Notes: generated from the sequence alone by a model not told the origin. Shown: positions 6,342 through 12,680, counted from the first letter of the stretch. The stretch: DNA of 14,934 bases from an uncultured Acidimicrobiales bacterium (GCA_937926025.1 CALANQ010000331.1:1-14934); one strand, 5' to 3'. Program-made: numbers and translations.

Positions 6342-6917
6342 TCAGGCCGGCGCCAGCTCCCCGTCGAGGATCCGCTGGGCCACGGCCTTCATGGTCTGGC
6401 GCTCGGCCATGGCCGTCTTCTGGATGAAGGCGAAGGCGGCGGCTTCGGTCATGCCGCCCTGGTCCATGAGCTGGCCCTTGGCCCGGTCGACCGTCTTGCG
6501 GGTCTCGAGCTGCTCCTCGAGCGAGGTGGCCTGGTCGTGGAGGGCCTTGAGCTCCTGGAAGCGACCGAGGGCGACCTCGATGGCCGGGAACAGGTCGGCC
6601 TTCTGGAACGGCTTCACCAGGTAGGCGAGGGCGCCGGCGTCGCGTGCCCGCTCGATGAGGTCGCGCTGGCTGAAGGCGGTGAGGATCAGCACGGCAGCGC
6701 GGCGCTCGCCGGCGATCTCCCGGGCGGCGGACAGCCCGTCGAGGCCGGGCATCTTGATGTCGAGGATGGCGACGTCGGGATCGTGCTCCCGCACCAGCTC
6801 CGCCTCATCTCCTCGACCGGTCTCGGCCACGACCTCGTAGCCTTCTTCTTCCAGGGTCTCCTTGAGGTCGAGGCGGATGATGGCCTCGTCTTCGGCGATC
6901 ACGACACGGGTGGGCAC
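6342..6917 (-). CDS. pdtaR: ANTAR-domain response regulator, PdtaR-like
   Basis: A 191-residue protein with a receiver domain (1-122): acidic pocket E9/D10, phosphoacceptor D53, T80, Y99 and K102. A C-terminal ANTAR domain (about 128-189) follows, with DRAKGQLM, the Ala/Phe-rich second helix and VAQRIL. ANTAR proteins bind paired hexaloop RNA hairpins and act as antiterminators. M. tuberculosis PdtaR (Rv1626) has the same architecture, is phosphorylated by the kinase PdtaS, and lies near polA (Rv1629) as here. No kinase is in this window. GTG 6917 is chosen because the receiver begins right after it and GGAG lies about 10 nt upstream; the longer open frame is not protein-like. The gap to the upstream coiled-coil gene is 25 nt, so the two are probably co-transcribed. 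Confidence 0.93.
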   Translation of the reverse strand: MPTRVVIAEDEAIIRLDLKETLEEEGYEVVAETGRGDEAELVREHDPDVAILDIKMPGLDGLSAAREIAGERRAAVLILTAFSQRDLIERARDAGALAYLVKPFQKADLFPAIEVALGRFQELKALHDQATSLEEQLETRKTVDRAKGQLMDQGGMTEAAAFAFIQKTAMAERQTMKAVAQRILDGELAPA

Positions 6918-6942
6918 CGTTGCACTCCAGTGTTGGGGGTTG

Positions 6943-7233
6943 TCAGGTGGCGGCGACGAGCCGGTCGAGCAGGTCGTCCTGGGTGGTTTCGAGCTGGCGG
7001 AGCTCCGCGAGCAGGTCGGCGTGGTGGCGGCGCATCGCATCGGCGTGGCGCTCGGCCTCGTGGTGCTCCTGCTCGGCGACCGGGGTCTCCGAGACGAGGG
7101 CCCGCAGGCGGGCCTCGTCGGCTTCTTCGGCCAGGTGGGCGAGCTGCTCCTCGGCGACCGCGACATCGCGCGACACCGCCTTCAGGCGGTCAGACACGTC
7201 TCGAAGACGCCGTTCGATGAGGGTGCGGCCCAC
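6943..7233 (-). CDS. Small charged coiled-coil protein upstream of pdtaR
   Basis: A 96-residue soluble protein that is almost wholly helical. From about residue 5 to 92 it is a heptad-like run of Leu/Ala with Glu, Arg and His (for example RLRDVSDRL, EEQLAHLAEEADEAR, LLAELRQLETTQ). A break near SETPVA (48-53) suggests an antiparallel hairpin. There are no Cys residues, signal peptide or membrane span. I do not recognise a named family. GTG 7233 is supported by the -10 hexamer TAGACT 7 nt upstream. It is the first gene of a unit with pdtaR (25-nt gap), which suggests a partner or scaffold for that regulator, but this is inference from position only. Confidence 0.75.
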   Translation of the reverse strand: MGRTLIERRLRDVSDRLKAVSRDVAVAEEQLAHLAEEADEARLRALVSETPVAEQEHHEAERHADAMRRHHADLLAELRQLETTQDDLLDRLVAAT

Positions 7234-7240
7234 GGAGCGG

Positions 7241-7246
7241 AGTCTA
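7241..7246 (-). promoter_or_regulatory. -10 hexamer TAGACT of coiled-coil/pdtaR unit (leaderless)
   Basis: TAGACT is followed by 7 nt and then the GTG at 7233. No ribosome site is present. The hexamer supports the GTG start and a leaderless message for the first gene of the unit. Confidence 0.5.
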
Positions 7247-7313
7247 GGCACGGCCTCCGCCGGTGCCCGCCCACCCCCGGGAGGCGCAGGTCGGCACCTC
7301 CGCTCCCGGCCGC

Positions 7314-7319
7314 CACAAT
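7314..7319 (+). promoter_or_regulatory. -10 hexamer CACAAT of malQ (leaderless)
   Basis: CACAAT is followed by 7 nt and then the ATG at 7327, the same spacing as at the neighbouring genes. This favours 7327 over the in-frame ATG at 7318, which overlaps the hexamer itself. Confidence 0.4.
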
Positions 7320-7326
7320 GGACGGG

Positions 7327-9279
7327 ATGTCTGCCACCGACGACCCGCACGACTGGGGCATCCAGCCCGGCTACCACGATGTCTGGGGGTCCTGGAAGAC
7401 GCCCTCCCCCGAGGCGGCGGCCGCCCTGCGCCGGGCGATGGGCGCGCCGACCGACGACCCCGACGAGCCCGCGCCGCGCAGCACACCCCTCCAGGTGGTG
7501 CCGGCGGGCACGGCCGCCACGTCGTCGGTCACCGGTCGGGCCACCGTGTTCCTGGAGGACGGCAGCCAGCGCACCATCCGCGACGGTGCCCTCCCCGCGG
7601 ACCTGCCGCTCGGCTACCACCGGGTCGAGGCTGCTGCCGGCCGGTCGGCGCCGCAGGTGGAGCAGATCGTGGTGGTGCCGCCGCGGGCCCACGTGCCCGA
7701 GGGGTTCCACGCCTGGGGCATCACCGCCCAGCTGTACGCCGCCCGATCCGCCAGCAGCTGGGGCATCGGCGATCTGCGCGACCTCGGCCTCCTGGCCGGC
7801 TGGGCCACGGAGCGGGGCGCAGCCACCATCGGCCTGAACCCGCTGCACGCCAACGCGCCGGGCGGCCCGCCGGCCAACAGCCCGTACTCCCCCAGCAGCC
7901 GCCGCTTCCTGGACCCGATCTACCTCGACGTGGCCACCCTGGCCCGCGACGGCGGCCTCGACCAGGCGGTGGTCCAGGAGGCGCTGCGGGCCGGCGCGGC
8001 GCTCAACGCGTCGGACCGCATCGACCGCGACGCAGCCTGGACGCTCAAGCTCTCGGTCCTGGAGCGCCTGTGGGAGCAGCGCCCGCTGACCTTCTCCCCC
8101 GCCGCATCGGCCACATCGCCGACAGCAGCGGTCCCCGCCGCCGCCGACCTCCTGGCTGCGGGCGCGGCGGGCCGGACGGTCCCGGCCACCGCAGAGCTGT
8201 GGCTCTGGGGCACGTACTGCGCCATCGCGGAGCAGCACGGGCCGAGCTGGGCGACGTGGCCCGACGACCTCCGACGGCCCGACACCGCCGGCGTGGCCCG
8301 CTTCGTCCGGGAGCGCACCGACCGGGTGGCGTTCTGGTCGTGGCTGCAGCTGCTGGCCGAGGCCCAGCTGGCCGCGTCGGGTGCCCGGTCGTGGCTCATC
8401 ACCGACCTGGCGGTGGGGTTCGCCTCCGACGGGTTCGACGCGTGGCAGTGGCAGGACCACCTGGCGCTCGGCACCCGGATCGGCGCCCCGCCCGACCTGC
8501 TCGGGCCCGACGGCCAGGACTGGGGCCTGCCGCCGTTCGTGCCGTGGAAGGTGCGCTCGCTCGCCTACCGGCCCATCGCGGAGACCCTCCGCGCCAACCT
8601 GCGCCACGGCGCCGGAATCCGCATCGACCACGTGATGGGCCTGCTCCGCCTCTTCTGGATCCCGCCGGGGGTCGACCCGTCCGACGGTGCCTACGTCGGG
8701 TGGCCCGGCACCGAGCTGCTGGACATCGTCGCCCTGGAGAGCGCCCGGGCTGGCGCCCTGGTGGTGGGCGAGGACCTGGGCACGGTCGACGACGGCATCC
8801 GCCACCAGCTGGGCAGCCGGGGCATCTTGTCCACCCGCCTGCTCTGGTTCGAGGACGAGCCCACCGTGCAGTGGCCGCAGCAAGCCATGGCCGCCATCAC
8901 CACCCACGACCTGCCCACCGTGGCCGGCGTGTGGTCGGGCGTCGACCTCGCCGATCAGAAGGCGGCCGGCGTGACGGTCCCGGCCGACGGCGACGAGATG
9001 TTCCGCCACCGCCTCCGGGTCGCCGCCGCCTGCGGCGACGACGCCCCGGTGGACGAGGTCGCGGTGGCGGCCCACGCCGCGCTCGCCGCCGCCCCGTCCA
9101 TGCTGGTGACCGCGGCCCTCGACGACCTGGTCGGTGCGGAGCACCGGCCCAACGTGCCCGGCACCATCGACGAGCACCCCAACTGGCGCATCCCGCTGCC
9201 GGTCCCGCTCGACGACCTGGGGTCCACGCCGCTGGCCCAGCGCATCGCCGACGCGCTGAGCACCGGCCGCCAGACCTGA
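7327..9279 (+). CDS. malQ: 4-alpha-glucanotransferase (amylomaltase, GH77)
   Basis: A 650-residue GH77 enzyme that transfers alpha-1,4-glucan segments between maltodextrins or glycogen ends in the cytoplasm. An N-terminal beta-domain (about 1-130) precedes the (beta/alpha)8 barrel. Family marks are SPYSPSS at 185, RIDHVMG with nucleophile D434, VVGEDLG with acid/base E482, and TTHDLPT with D528. The D434-E482 spacing of 48 equals that of E. coli MalQ D448-E496. The C-terminal NVPGT and NWRIPLP are also typical. ATG 7327 is preferred because of the -10 hexamer 7 nt upstream; ATG 7318 is an in-frame alternative adding three residues. The gene is divergent from the coiled-coil/pdtaR unit and is followed at once by a hairpin. 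No other glycogen gene is nearby. Confidence 0.96.
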   Translation: MSATDDPHDWGIQPGYHDVWGSWKTPSPEAAAALRRAMGAPTDDPDEPAPRSTPLQVVPAGTAATSSVTGRATVFLEDGSQRTIRDGALPADLPLGYHRVEAAAGRSAPQVEQIVVVPPRAHVPEGFHAWGITAQLYAARSASSWGIGDLRDLGLLAGWATERGAATIGLNPLHANAPGGPPANSPYSPSSRRFLDPIYLDVATLARDGGLDQAVVQEALRAGAALNASDRIDRDAAWTLKLSVLERLWEQRPLTFSPAASATSPTAAVPAAADLLAAGAAGRTVPATAELWLWGTYCAIAEQHGPSWATWPDDLRRPDTAGVARFVRERTDRVAFWSWLQLLAEAQLAASGARSWLITDLAVGFASDGFDAWQWQDHLALGTRIGAPPDLLGPDGQDWGLPPFVPWKVRSLAYRPIAETLRANLRHGAGIRIDHVMGLLRLFWIPPGVDPSDGAYVGWPGTELLDIVALESARAGALVVGEDLGTVDDGIRHQLGSRGILSTRLLWFEDEPTVQWPQQAMAAITTHDLPTVAGVWSGVDLADQKAAGVTVPADGDEMFRHRLRVAAACGDDAPVDEVAVAAHAALAAAPSMLVTAALDDLVGAEHRPNVPGTIDEHPNWRIPLPVPLDDLGSTPLAQRIADALSTGRQT

Positions 9280-9280
9280 G

Positions 9281-9297
9281 CCACGGCGCCGCCGTGG
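9281..9297. terminator. Hairpin just after malQ, sharing the tRNA CCA end
   Basis: CCACGGC (9281-9287) and GCCGTGG (9291-9297) form a perfect 7-bp stem with a 3-nt loop, starting 1 nt after the malQ stop. Read on the minus strand, the first three bases of the stem are the CCA of the tRNA-Leu, so the same hairpin would form at the tRNA 3' end. There is no U-tract. Confidence 0.55.
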
Positions 9298-9381
9298 TGC
9301 CCGGGGCGGGAATCGAACCCGCACGCCCGTGAGGGCAGAGGATTTTGAGTCCCCCGCGTCTGCCAATTCCGCCACCCGGGC
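9295..9381 (-). tRNA. tRNA-Leu, anticodon CAA, CCA encoded
   Basis: The minus strand folds as a class II tRNA. The acceptor GCCCGGG (9381-9375) pairs with CCCGGGC (9305-9299), followed by discriminator A and CCA (9297-9295). The anticodon stem GGGGA/TCCTC holds loop CTCAAAA, giving anticodon CAA, which reads UUG. A long variable arm precedes the T arm GCGGG-TTCGATT-CCCGC. The D-arm region GGCGGAATTGGCAGACGC is typical of Leu tRNAs. All of this fits tRNA-Leu. Confidence 0.95.
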
Positions 9382-9401
9382 AGGTGGTGCTGCGAGCGAC
9401 G

Positions 9402-9407
9402 AGTGTA
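9402..9407 (-). promoter_or_regulatory. -10 hexamer TACACT of tRNA-Leu
   Basis: TACACT on the minus strand ends 20 nt before the 5' base of the tRNA, leaving a short 5' leader for RNase P to remove. No clear -35 is seen in the GC-rich sequence upstream. Confidence 0.45.
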
Positions 9408-9425
9408 GGCGGCGCCCGACCCGGG

Positions 9426-9448
9426 TCCCGCCCGGTGATCCGGCGGGA
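9426..9448 (-). terminator. Hairpin abutting the peroxiredoxin stop
   Basis: TCCCGCC and GGCGGGA (9426-9432, 9442-9448) form a perfect 7-bp stem, with GG/CC able to extend it past a one-base bulge. It begins at the base after the bcp stop codon and precedes the tRNA promoter. It is probably the end of the HIT-glbO-hydrolase-bcp operon. Confidence 0.6.
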
Positions 9449-9913
9449 TCAGTCCTCGGCCAGGGCCTTCAGCAGCTTCTTCGGCGTGTCCTTCGGGCTG
9501 ATCTTCGGCCAGGCGTGGCTGACCTTGCCCTTCTCGTCGATGAGGAACGCAGAGCGGATGATGCCCATGTACTTGCGGCCGTAGTTGACCTTCTCGCCCC
9601 AGACGCCGTACTTCTCGGCGGTGACGTGGTCGGGGTCCGACAGCAGGGTGAAGCCCAACGAGTACTTCTCGTCGAACTTCTTCAGCTTCTCGGGCTGGTC
9701 GGGGCTGATGCCGATGATGGCGGTGTCGCCGATGTCGTCCTTGATGGCGGACAGCTCGCAGGACTGCGTGGTGCAGCCGGGCGTGTCGGCCTTCGGGTAG
9801 AAGTACACGAGCACCTTGCGGCCCTTGTAGGACGACAGCCGGAGCTTGTCGCCGTTCTGGTCGGCCAGGTGGAACGCGGGAGCGCGGTCGCCCGCGGCGG
9901 GAGCATCAGCCAT
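9449..9913 (-). CDS. bcp: Thioredoxin-dependent peroxiredoxin, Bcp/PrxQ type
   Basis: A 154-residue atypical 2-Cys peroxiredoxin that reduces H2O2 and organic hydroperoxides. The active site PKADTPGCTTQSCEL gives peroxidatic C47 and resolving C52, the five-residue spacing of E. coli Bcp (C45/C50). The thioredoxin fold is complete: an N-terminal AFHLADQNG, VLVYFYPK, the mid-region GISPD, and the C-terminal RSAFLIDEKGKV. ATG 9913 overlaps the end of the upstream hydrolase gene by 8 nt, which suggests translational coupling. A TACGGT hexamer 7 nt upstream, inside the hydrolase, could also give a separate leaderless transcript. An in-frame GTG at 9922 is less likely. It is the last gene of a four-gene unit with glbO, fitting an oxidative-stress role. 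Confidence 0.95.
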   Translation of the reverse strand: MADAPAAGDRAPAFHLADQNGDKLRLSSYKGRKVLVYFYPKADTPGCTTQSCELSAIKDDIGDTAIIGISPDQPEKLKKFDEKYSLGFTLLSDPDHVTAEKYGVWGEKVNYGRKYMGIIRSAFLIDEKGKVSHAWPKISPKDTPKKLLKALAED

Positions 9914-10634
9914 GGCGGTCACCGTACCGGCTGGCCCGCGAGGCGGCGGCGAGCAGGTGCGCGGCGAGCGCCTCGGGGTCGAGGAAGGGCGACATGTGCG
10001 ACGCCTCGGTGAACACGTGCAGCTCGGCGCCGGGGACGTGCTCCGCCATCGCCGTCATCTCTGCGACCGTGCCCACCTGGTCGAGCTCGGCGGCGATCAC
10101 GGTGGTGGGCGCCGCGATGCGCACGAGGTCCGCGGTGCGGTCGTAGGTGGCGATGGCGTCGAGCTCGTCGGCCCACATCGACCGGTCGACGCCGTCGAGG
10201 CACCACCGGATGTAGGCGACCACCGGTCCGGCGGCCTCGACCTCGTCGGGTCGGAGCCACCGGGCGAGCGCCGCGTCGACATCGACCGGTCCCCCGCTGC
10301 GCACGTTGGCCGCGGCGGCAGAGAACGCCGGGAACGGGGCGGCGCGGCTGCACAGGATGGTGAGCGAGCGCACCCGCTCGGGCGCGAGCAGGGCGACCTC
10401 GATGGCGACCTGGCCGCCGAACGAGTGGCCGACCACGTGGAGCCCGCCGTCGGCCTCGTCCACGTGGGTCAGCGCCTCGGCGGCCAGCTCGGCCTGCGCG
10501 TCGGCCGCAGACCGCGGGGTGGCCAGGTGCGGGGCGAGGACCGGGTGCGACGCGGCCAGCAGCGGGCGCACGCCGTCCCACACCGCCGGATCCATCGGCG
10601 TGCCGTGCAGCAGCAGCCAGCTGGCGGTGGCCAT
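9906..10634 (-). CDS. Alpha/beta-hydrolase fold protein
   Basis: A 242-residue single-domain alpha/beta hydrolase. The oxyanion segment LLLHGTP (7-13), the nucleophile elbow VGHSFGG with S71, acid D185 (AAELDQVG) and H213 (ASHMSPF) form a complete triad. A cap of about 50 residues, rich in Ala and Trp, lies between strands 6 and 7 (around 110-165). There is no signal peptide, so the enzyme is cytoplasmic. The substrate cannot be deduced; esterase, lipase or C-C hydrolase are all possible. The start lies 2 nt after the glbO stop and the end overlaps bcp by 8 nt, so it is certainly part of the same operon. The last six codons double as the promoter-like sequence of bcp. Confidence 0.88.
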   Translation of the reverse strand: MATASWLLLHGTPMDPAVWDGVRPLLAASHPVLAPHLATPRSAADAQAELAAEALTHVDEADGGLHVVGHSFGGQVAIEVALLAPERVRSLTILCSRAAPFPAFSAAAANVRSGGPVDVDAALARWLRPDEVEAAGPVVAYIRWCLDGVDRSMWADELDAIATYDRTADLVRIAAPTTVIAAELDQVGTVAEMTAMAEHVPGAELHVFTEASHMSPFLDPEALAAHLLAAASRASRYGDRHG

Positions 10635-10636
10635 CG

Positions 10637-11053
10637 TCAGGGGCGCAGGCCCAGGGGCTGGTCGTTGATCATGTGGGTGCTGGCCATCTCGAAGTAGTCG
10701 ATCATGCGCTGCTCGAGCTCCGGCGGCAGGCCCCCGGTCTTCACGGCGTCGACCATGTGGCGGAGCCAGGCGTCGCGCTCGGCCTGGCCGATCACGAACG
10801 GTGCGTGGCGCATGCGCAGGCGGGGGTGGCCTCGCTGGTCGGAGTACATGGCGGTGCCTCCGCCCCAGTACTGGGCGAGGAACCCGGCCGTGTGCTCGAT
10901 GGACCCGGTGAGGTCCTCGGGGTAGAGCGGCCGCAGCACCGGGTCGTCGGCGACGCCCGCGTAGAACCGCTCGACCAGCGCCACGAACCAGGGCAGTCCG
11001 CCCACGGCGTCGAACACGTTCACGTCGGGACCGTCGACCGGCATGCTCACCAC
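10637..11053 (-). CDS. glbO: Group II truncated haemoglobin (GlbO/trHbO)
   Basis: A 138-residue globin with the 2-on-2 fold. It matches M. tuberculosis trHbO through RGHPRLRMRHAPF and ERDAWL. Key haem-pocket residues, numbered from the GTG start, are Y31 (B10), Y44 (CD1), H83 (proximal F8) and W96 (G8). The FYAGV and YWGGGTAMYSDQ segments are also conserved. This class binds O2 tightly and has peroxidase/NO-related chemistry. The start is uncertain: GTG 11053, GTG 11050 and ATG 11044 are all in frame, and only the GTGs have a purine-rich GCGGGG at a usable distance. It starts 10 nt after the HIT-like gene stop and ends 2 nt before the hydrolase gene, so it is the core of a tight operon. Confidence 0.95.
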   Translation of the reverse strand: MVSMPVDGPDVNVFDAVGGLPWFVALVERFYAGVADDPVLRPLYPEDLTGSIEHTAGFLAQYWGGGTAMYSDQRGHPRLRMRHAPFVIGQAERDAWLRHMVDAVKTGGLPPELEQRMIDYFEMASTHMINDQPLGLRP

Positions 11054-11063
11054 GTCGCCCCGC

Positions 11064-11393
11064 TCACCCGAGCAGCCGGCCGGGTCCGCCGCCGGGTCCG
11101 AAGAAGCCGCCCTCGGGGCGGGCGTGGGCGTGGAAGTGGTCCGGGATGTTGCGCATGTTGCCGTCGATCCAGTGGGCCCCGAGGTTGGCCTGGGCCACCC
11201 GGACGAGCTGCGCCATCATGTGGCCGCGCTCGTGCTCCGGCGGCTCGGTGCCGTGCCCCCGCCAGACCACCATCGGCGTGGCGCAGATGGTGCAGTCGGC
11301 GATCCAGCACACCTCGTCCTCGTGGTGCCAGGGCGTCAGCTGCGCCGCCTCGCACAGCGGGCAGCCGTGGTCGAACGCTCGCTCCTCGGTCAC
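11064..11393 (-). CDS. HIT-like protein with zinc-binding Cys pairs
   Basis: A 109-residue protein. CPLC (11-14) and CTIC (34-37) form two Cys pairs suited to one zinc ion. The C-terminal half holds DGNMRNIPDHFHAHARP with H86, H88 and H90, which fits the histidine triad of HIT nucleotide hydrolases/transferases. The layout resembles small zinc-containing HIT proteins, but the protein is short and the last residues (GGFFGPGGGPGRLLG) are Gly-rich and probably flexible. Likely chemistry is nucleoside-phosphoramidate or dinucleotide hydrolysis; the substrate is unknown. GTG 11393 is supported by TACGAT 6 nt upstream and by the lack of an ATG before the CPLC motif. It is the first gene of the operon with glbO. 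Confidence 0.7.
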   Translation of the reverse strand: MTEERAFDHGCPLCEAAQLTPWHHEDEVCWIADCTICATPMVVWRGHGTEPPEHERGHMMAQLVRVAQANLGAHWIDGNMRNIPDHFHAHARPEGGFFGPGGGPGRLLG

Positions 11394-11399
11394 GGGCCC

Positions 11400-11405
11400 A
11401 TCGTA
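11400..11405 (-). promoter_or_regulatory. -10 hexamer TACGAT of HIT-glbO-hydrolase-bcp operon
   Basis: TACGAT, 6 nt and then the GTG at 11393 on the minus strand. It is the operon promoter candidate and faces away from the next one, 35 bp further right. Confidence 0.5.
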
Positions 11406-11439
11406 CGAGCACCGGGTCGGCGCGGCGCCACGGCACCGC

Positions 11440-11445
11440 TACGGT
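11440..11445 (+). promoter_or_regulatory. -10 hexamer TACGGT of dienelactone-hydrolase-like gene
   Basis: TACGGT is followed by 7 nt and then the ATG at 11453. With the divergent hexamer at 11400-11405 it makes a back-to-back promoter pair whose -35 regions must overlap. Confidence 0.5.
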
Positions 11446-11452
11446 CCACGCC

Positions 11453-12121
11453 ATGTCCGACGGTTCCGGTTCCGCAGGCCAGGCGTACGTGGTGGCTCCC
11501 GACTCCGGTTCGGGGCCCGGGGTCCTGGTTCTGCACGCCTGGTGGGGGCTGACCCCCTTCTTCCACACGGTGTGCGACCGCCTGGCCGACGCCGGCTTCG
11601 TGGCCCTGGCCCCGGACCTGCACGGCGGCGGGCAGACCGCCGACACGCCCGACGAGGCCGAGGCACTGCTGGCCTCCACCGACCCGAACCGCACCGCCAA
11701 CCTGGTGGTGTCGTCGATGTCGGCCCTGCGCTCGATGCCCGCCACCCCCGCCGGGCGCATCGGCATCCTCGGGTACTCCATGGGCGCCTCGTGGGCGTTC
11801 TGGGCGGCCACCCGCTTCCCCGACGACGTCGCGGCCGTCACCGCCTACTACGGCGGCCAGGACATCGACTTCTCCCCCGCCCGGGCCGCGTTCCAGGGCC
11901 ACTTCGCCGAGATCGACGAGTTCGAGTCCGAAGACAGCGTGAACTACCTCGAGGCCCAGCTCAAGCTGTGCGGCCACGACGTCGAGTTCCACCGCTACCC
12001 CGGCACCGGCCACTGGTTCGCCGAAGCCGACCGGGCCGCCGCCCATGTGCCCGTGGCCGACGAGCTGGCCTGGGAGCGCACCATCGAGTTCCTGCACCGC
12101 CAGCTGGACGGCGGCGCCTGA
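11453..12121 (+). CDS. Dienelactone-hydrolase family protein (Ser nucleophile)
   Basis: A 222-residue alpha/beta hydrolase of the DLH family. LVLHAWWGL (25-33) is the family's early HxxxG region, and LAPDLHGG follows. GYSMGAS places the nucleophile at S109, D155 lies in FAEIDEFES and H187 in GTGHWF. Classical dienelactone hydrolase has Cys (GYCxGG) at the elbow. The Ser here marks a different subgroup, so chloroaromatic degradation should not be assumed. There is no signal peptide. ATG 11453 has the -10 hexamer 7 nt upstream, and the longer open frame before it is antisense to the HIT gene. The neighbouring lipoprotein gene follows after 45 nt but has its own -10. Confidence 0.9.
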   Translation: MSDGSGSAGQAYVVAPDSGSGPGVLVLHAWWGLTPFFHTVCDRLADAGFVALAPDLHGGGQTADTPDEAEALLASTDPNRTANLVVSSMSALRSMPATPAGRIGILGYSMGASWAFWAATRFPDDVAAVTAYYGGQDIDFSPARAAFQGHFAEIDEFESEDSVNYLEAQLKLCGHDVEFHRYPGTGHWFAEADRAAAHVPVADELAWERTIEFLHRQLDGGA

Positions 12122-12124
12122 CCA

Positions 12125-12151
12125 CCGACCCGGGTCGGGGCAGGTCGACCC
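12125..12151. promoter_or_regulatory. Palindromes CCGACCCGGGTCGG and GGTCGACC before lipoprotein gene
   Basis: A perfect 14-bp palindrome (12125-12138) is followed by an 8-bp palindrome (12143-12150), and GGGTCG (12132-12137) can also pair with CGACCC (12146-12151). They begin 3 bp after the DLH-like stop and cover the -35 region of the lipoprotein promoter. They could act as a terminator for the first gene, an operator for the second, or both. Confidence 0.35.
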
Positions 12152-12152
12152 G

Positions 12153-12158
12153 TAAGGT
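12153..12158 (+). promoter_or_regulatory. -10 hexamer TAAGGT of lipoprotein gene (leaderless)
   Basis: TAAGGT is followed by 8 nt and then the ATG at 12167. No ribosome site lies between them. Confidence 0.45.
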
Positions 12159-12166
12159 GGCCGACC

Positions 12167-12634
12167 ATGACGTTCGCCCGACCCAGCACCCGTGCCGTGG
12201 CCGCCACCCTCATCGCCGCGGCCATCGGCCTGCTCGCCCCCGCCTGCTCGTCGGGCGGCAGCGACGCCGGCAAGGACACCACCACGACGGCGGCGCCCAC
12301 CACCACCGAGGCCCCCACCACCACGGCGGTGCCCACCAGCGCCGCACCCGCGGCTCCGGTCGGCCTGCCGGACCAGGAGGACGTGGCGCAGAAGCTCTAC
12401 GACGCCTGGAAGGCCGACGACAAGGTCACCGCGGCCACGGTCGCCGATCCGGCCGCCATCGACAACATCTGGCAGGCGGCCCCCGGCGACTACTCGCTGT
12501 ACAACGCCTGCTCCACCGGCGAGTTCGACACGTCCGGCTGCCTGTTCCGAGGCGGCCCCGGCACCATCCAGATCGACCTCGAGAAGCGGGGCGACAACTG
12601 GGTGGTGGCCGGCGCCTTCTGGAGCGCCCCCTGA
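12167..12634 (+). CDS. Small secreted lipoprotein with Thr/Pro linker, unknown function
   Basis: A 155-residue protein. Residues 1-26 form a signal peptide (Arg-containing start, hydrophobic 11-23) ending APAC-SSGG with candidate lipidated C27. The lipobox has Pro at -2 and Ala at -3, weaker than the usual LAGC, so the protein may be lipidated or simply secreted. Residues 37-67 are a Thr/Ala/Pro linker (TTTT, APTTTEAPTTT) that is probably glycosylated or wall-spanning. The globular part (68-155) starts with PDQEDVAQKLYDAWKADD and has two Cys (in NACSTGE and SGCLF) that could form a disulfide, ending GDNWVVAGAFWSAP. I do not recognise the domain. It is convergent with trpA, 46 bp away. Confidence 0.85.
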   Translation: MTFARPSTRAVAATLIAAAIGLLAPACSSGGSDAGKDTTTTAAPTTTEAPTTTAVPTSAAPAAPVGLPDQEDVAQKLYDAWKADDKVTAATVADPAAIDNIWQAAPGDYSLYNACSTGEFDTSGCLFRGGPGTIQIDLEKRGDNWVVAGAFWSAP

Positions 12635-12680
12635 CCCGCACCCTGCTCGTGCAAGGGCGCCGGATGCGGCCTCGGGCGGT

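Noticed and set aside
6943..9375. An 810-codon minus-strand frame across malQ
   Set aside because: Only its last 96 codons (7233-6943) are protein-like. The rest is antisense to malQ.
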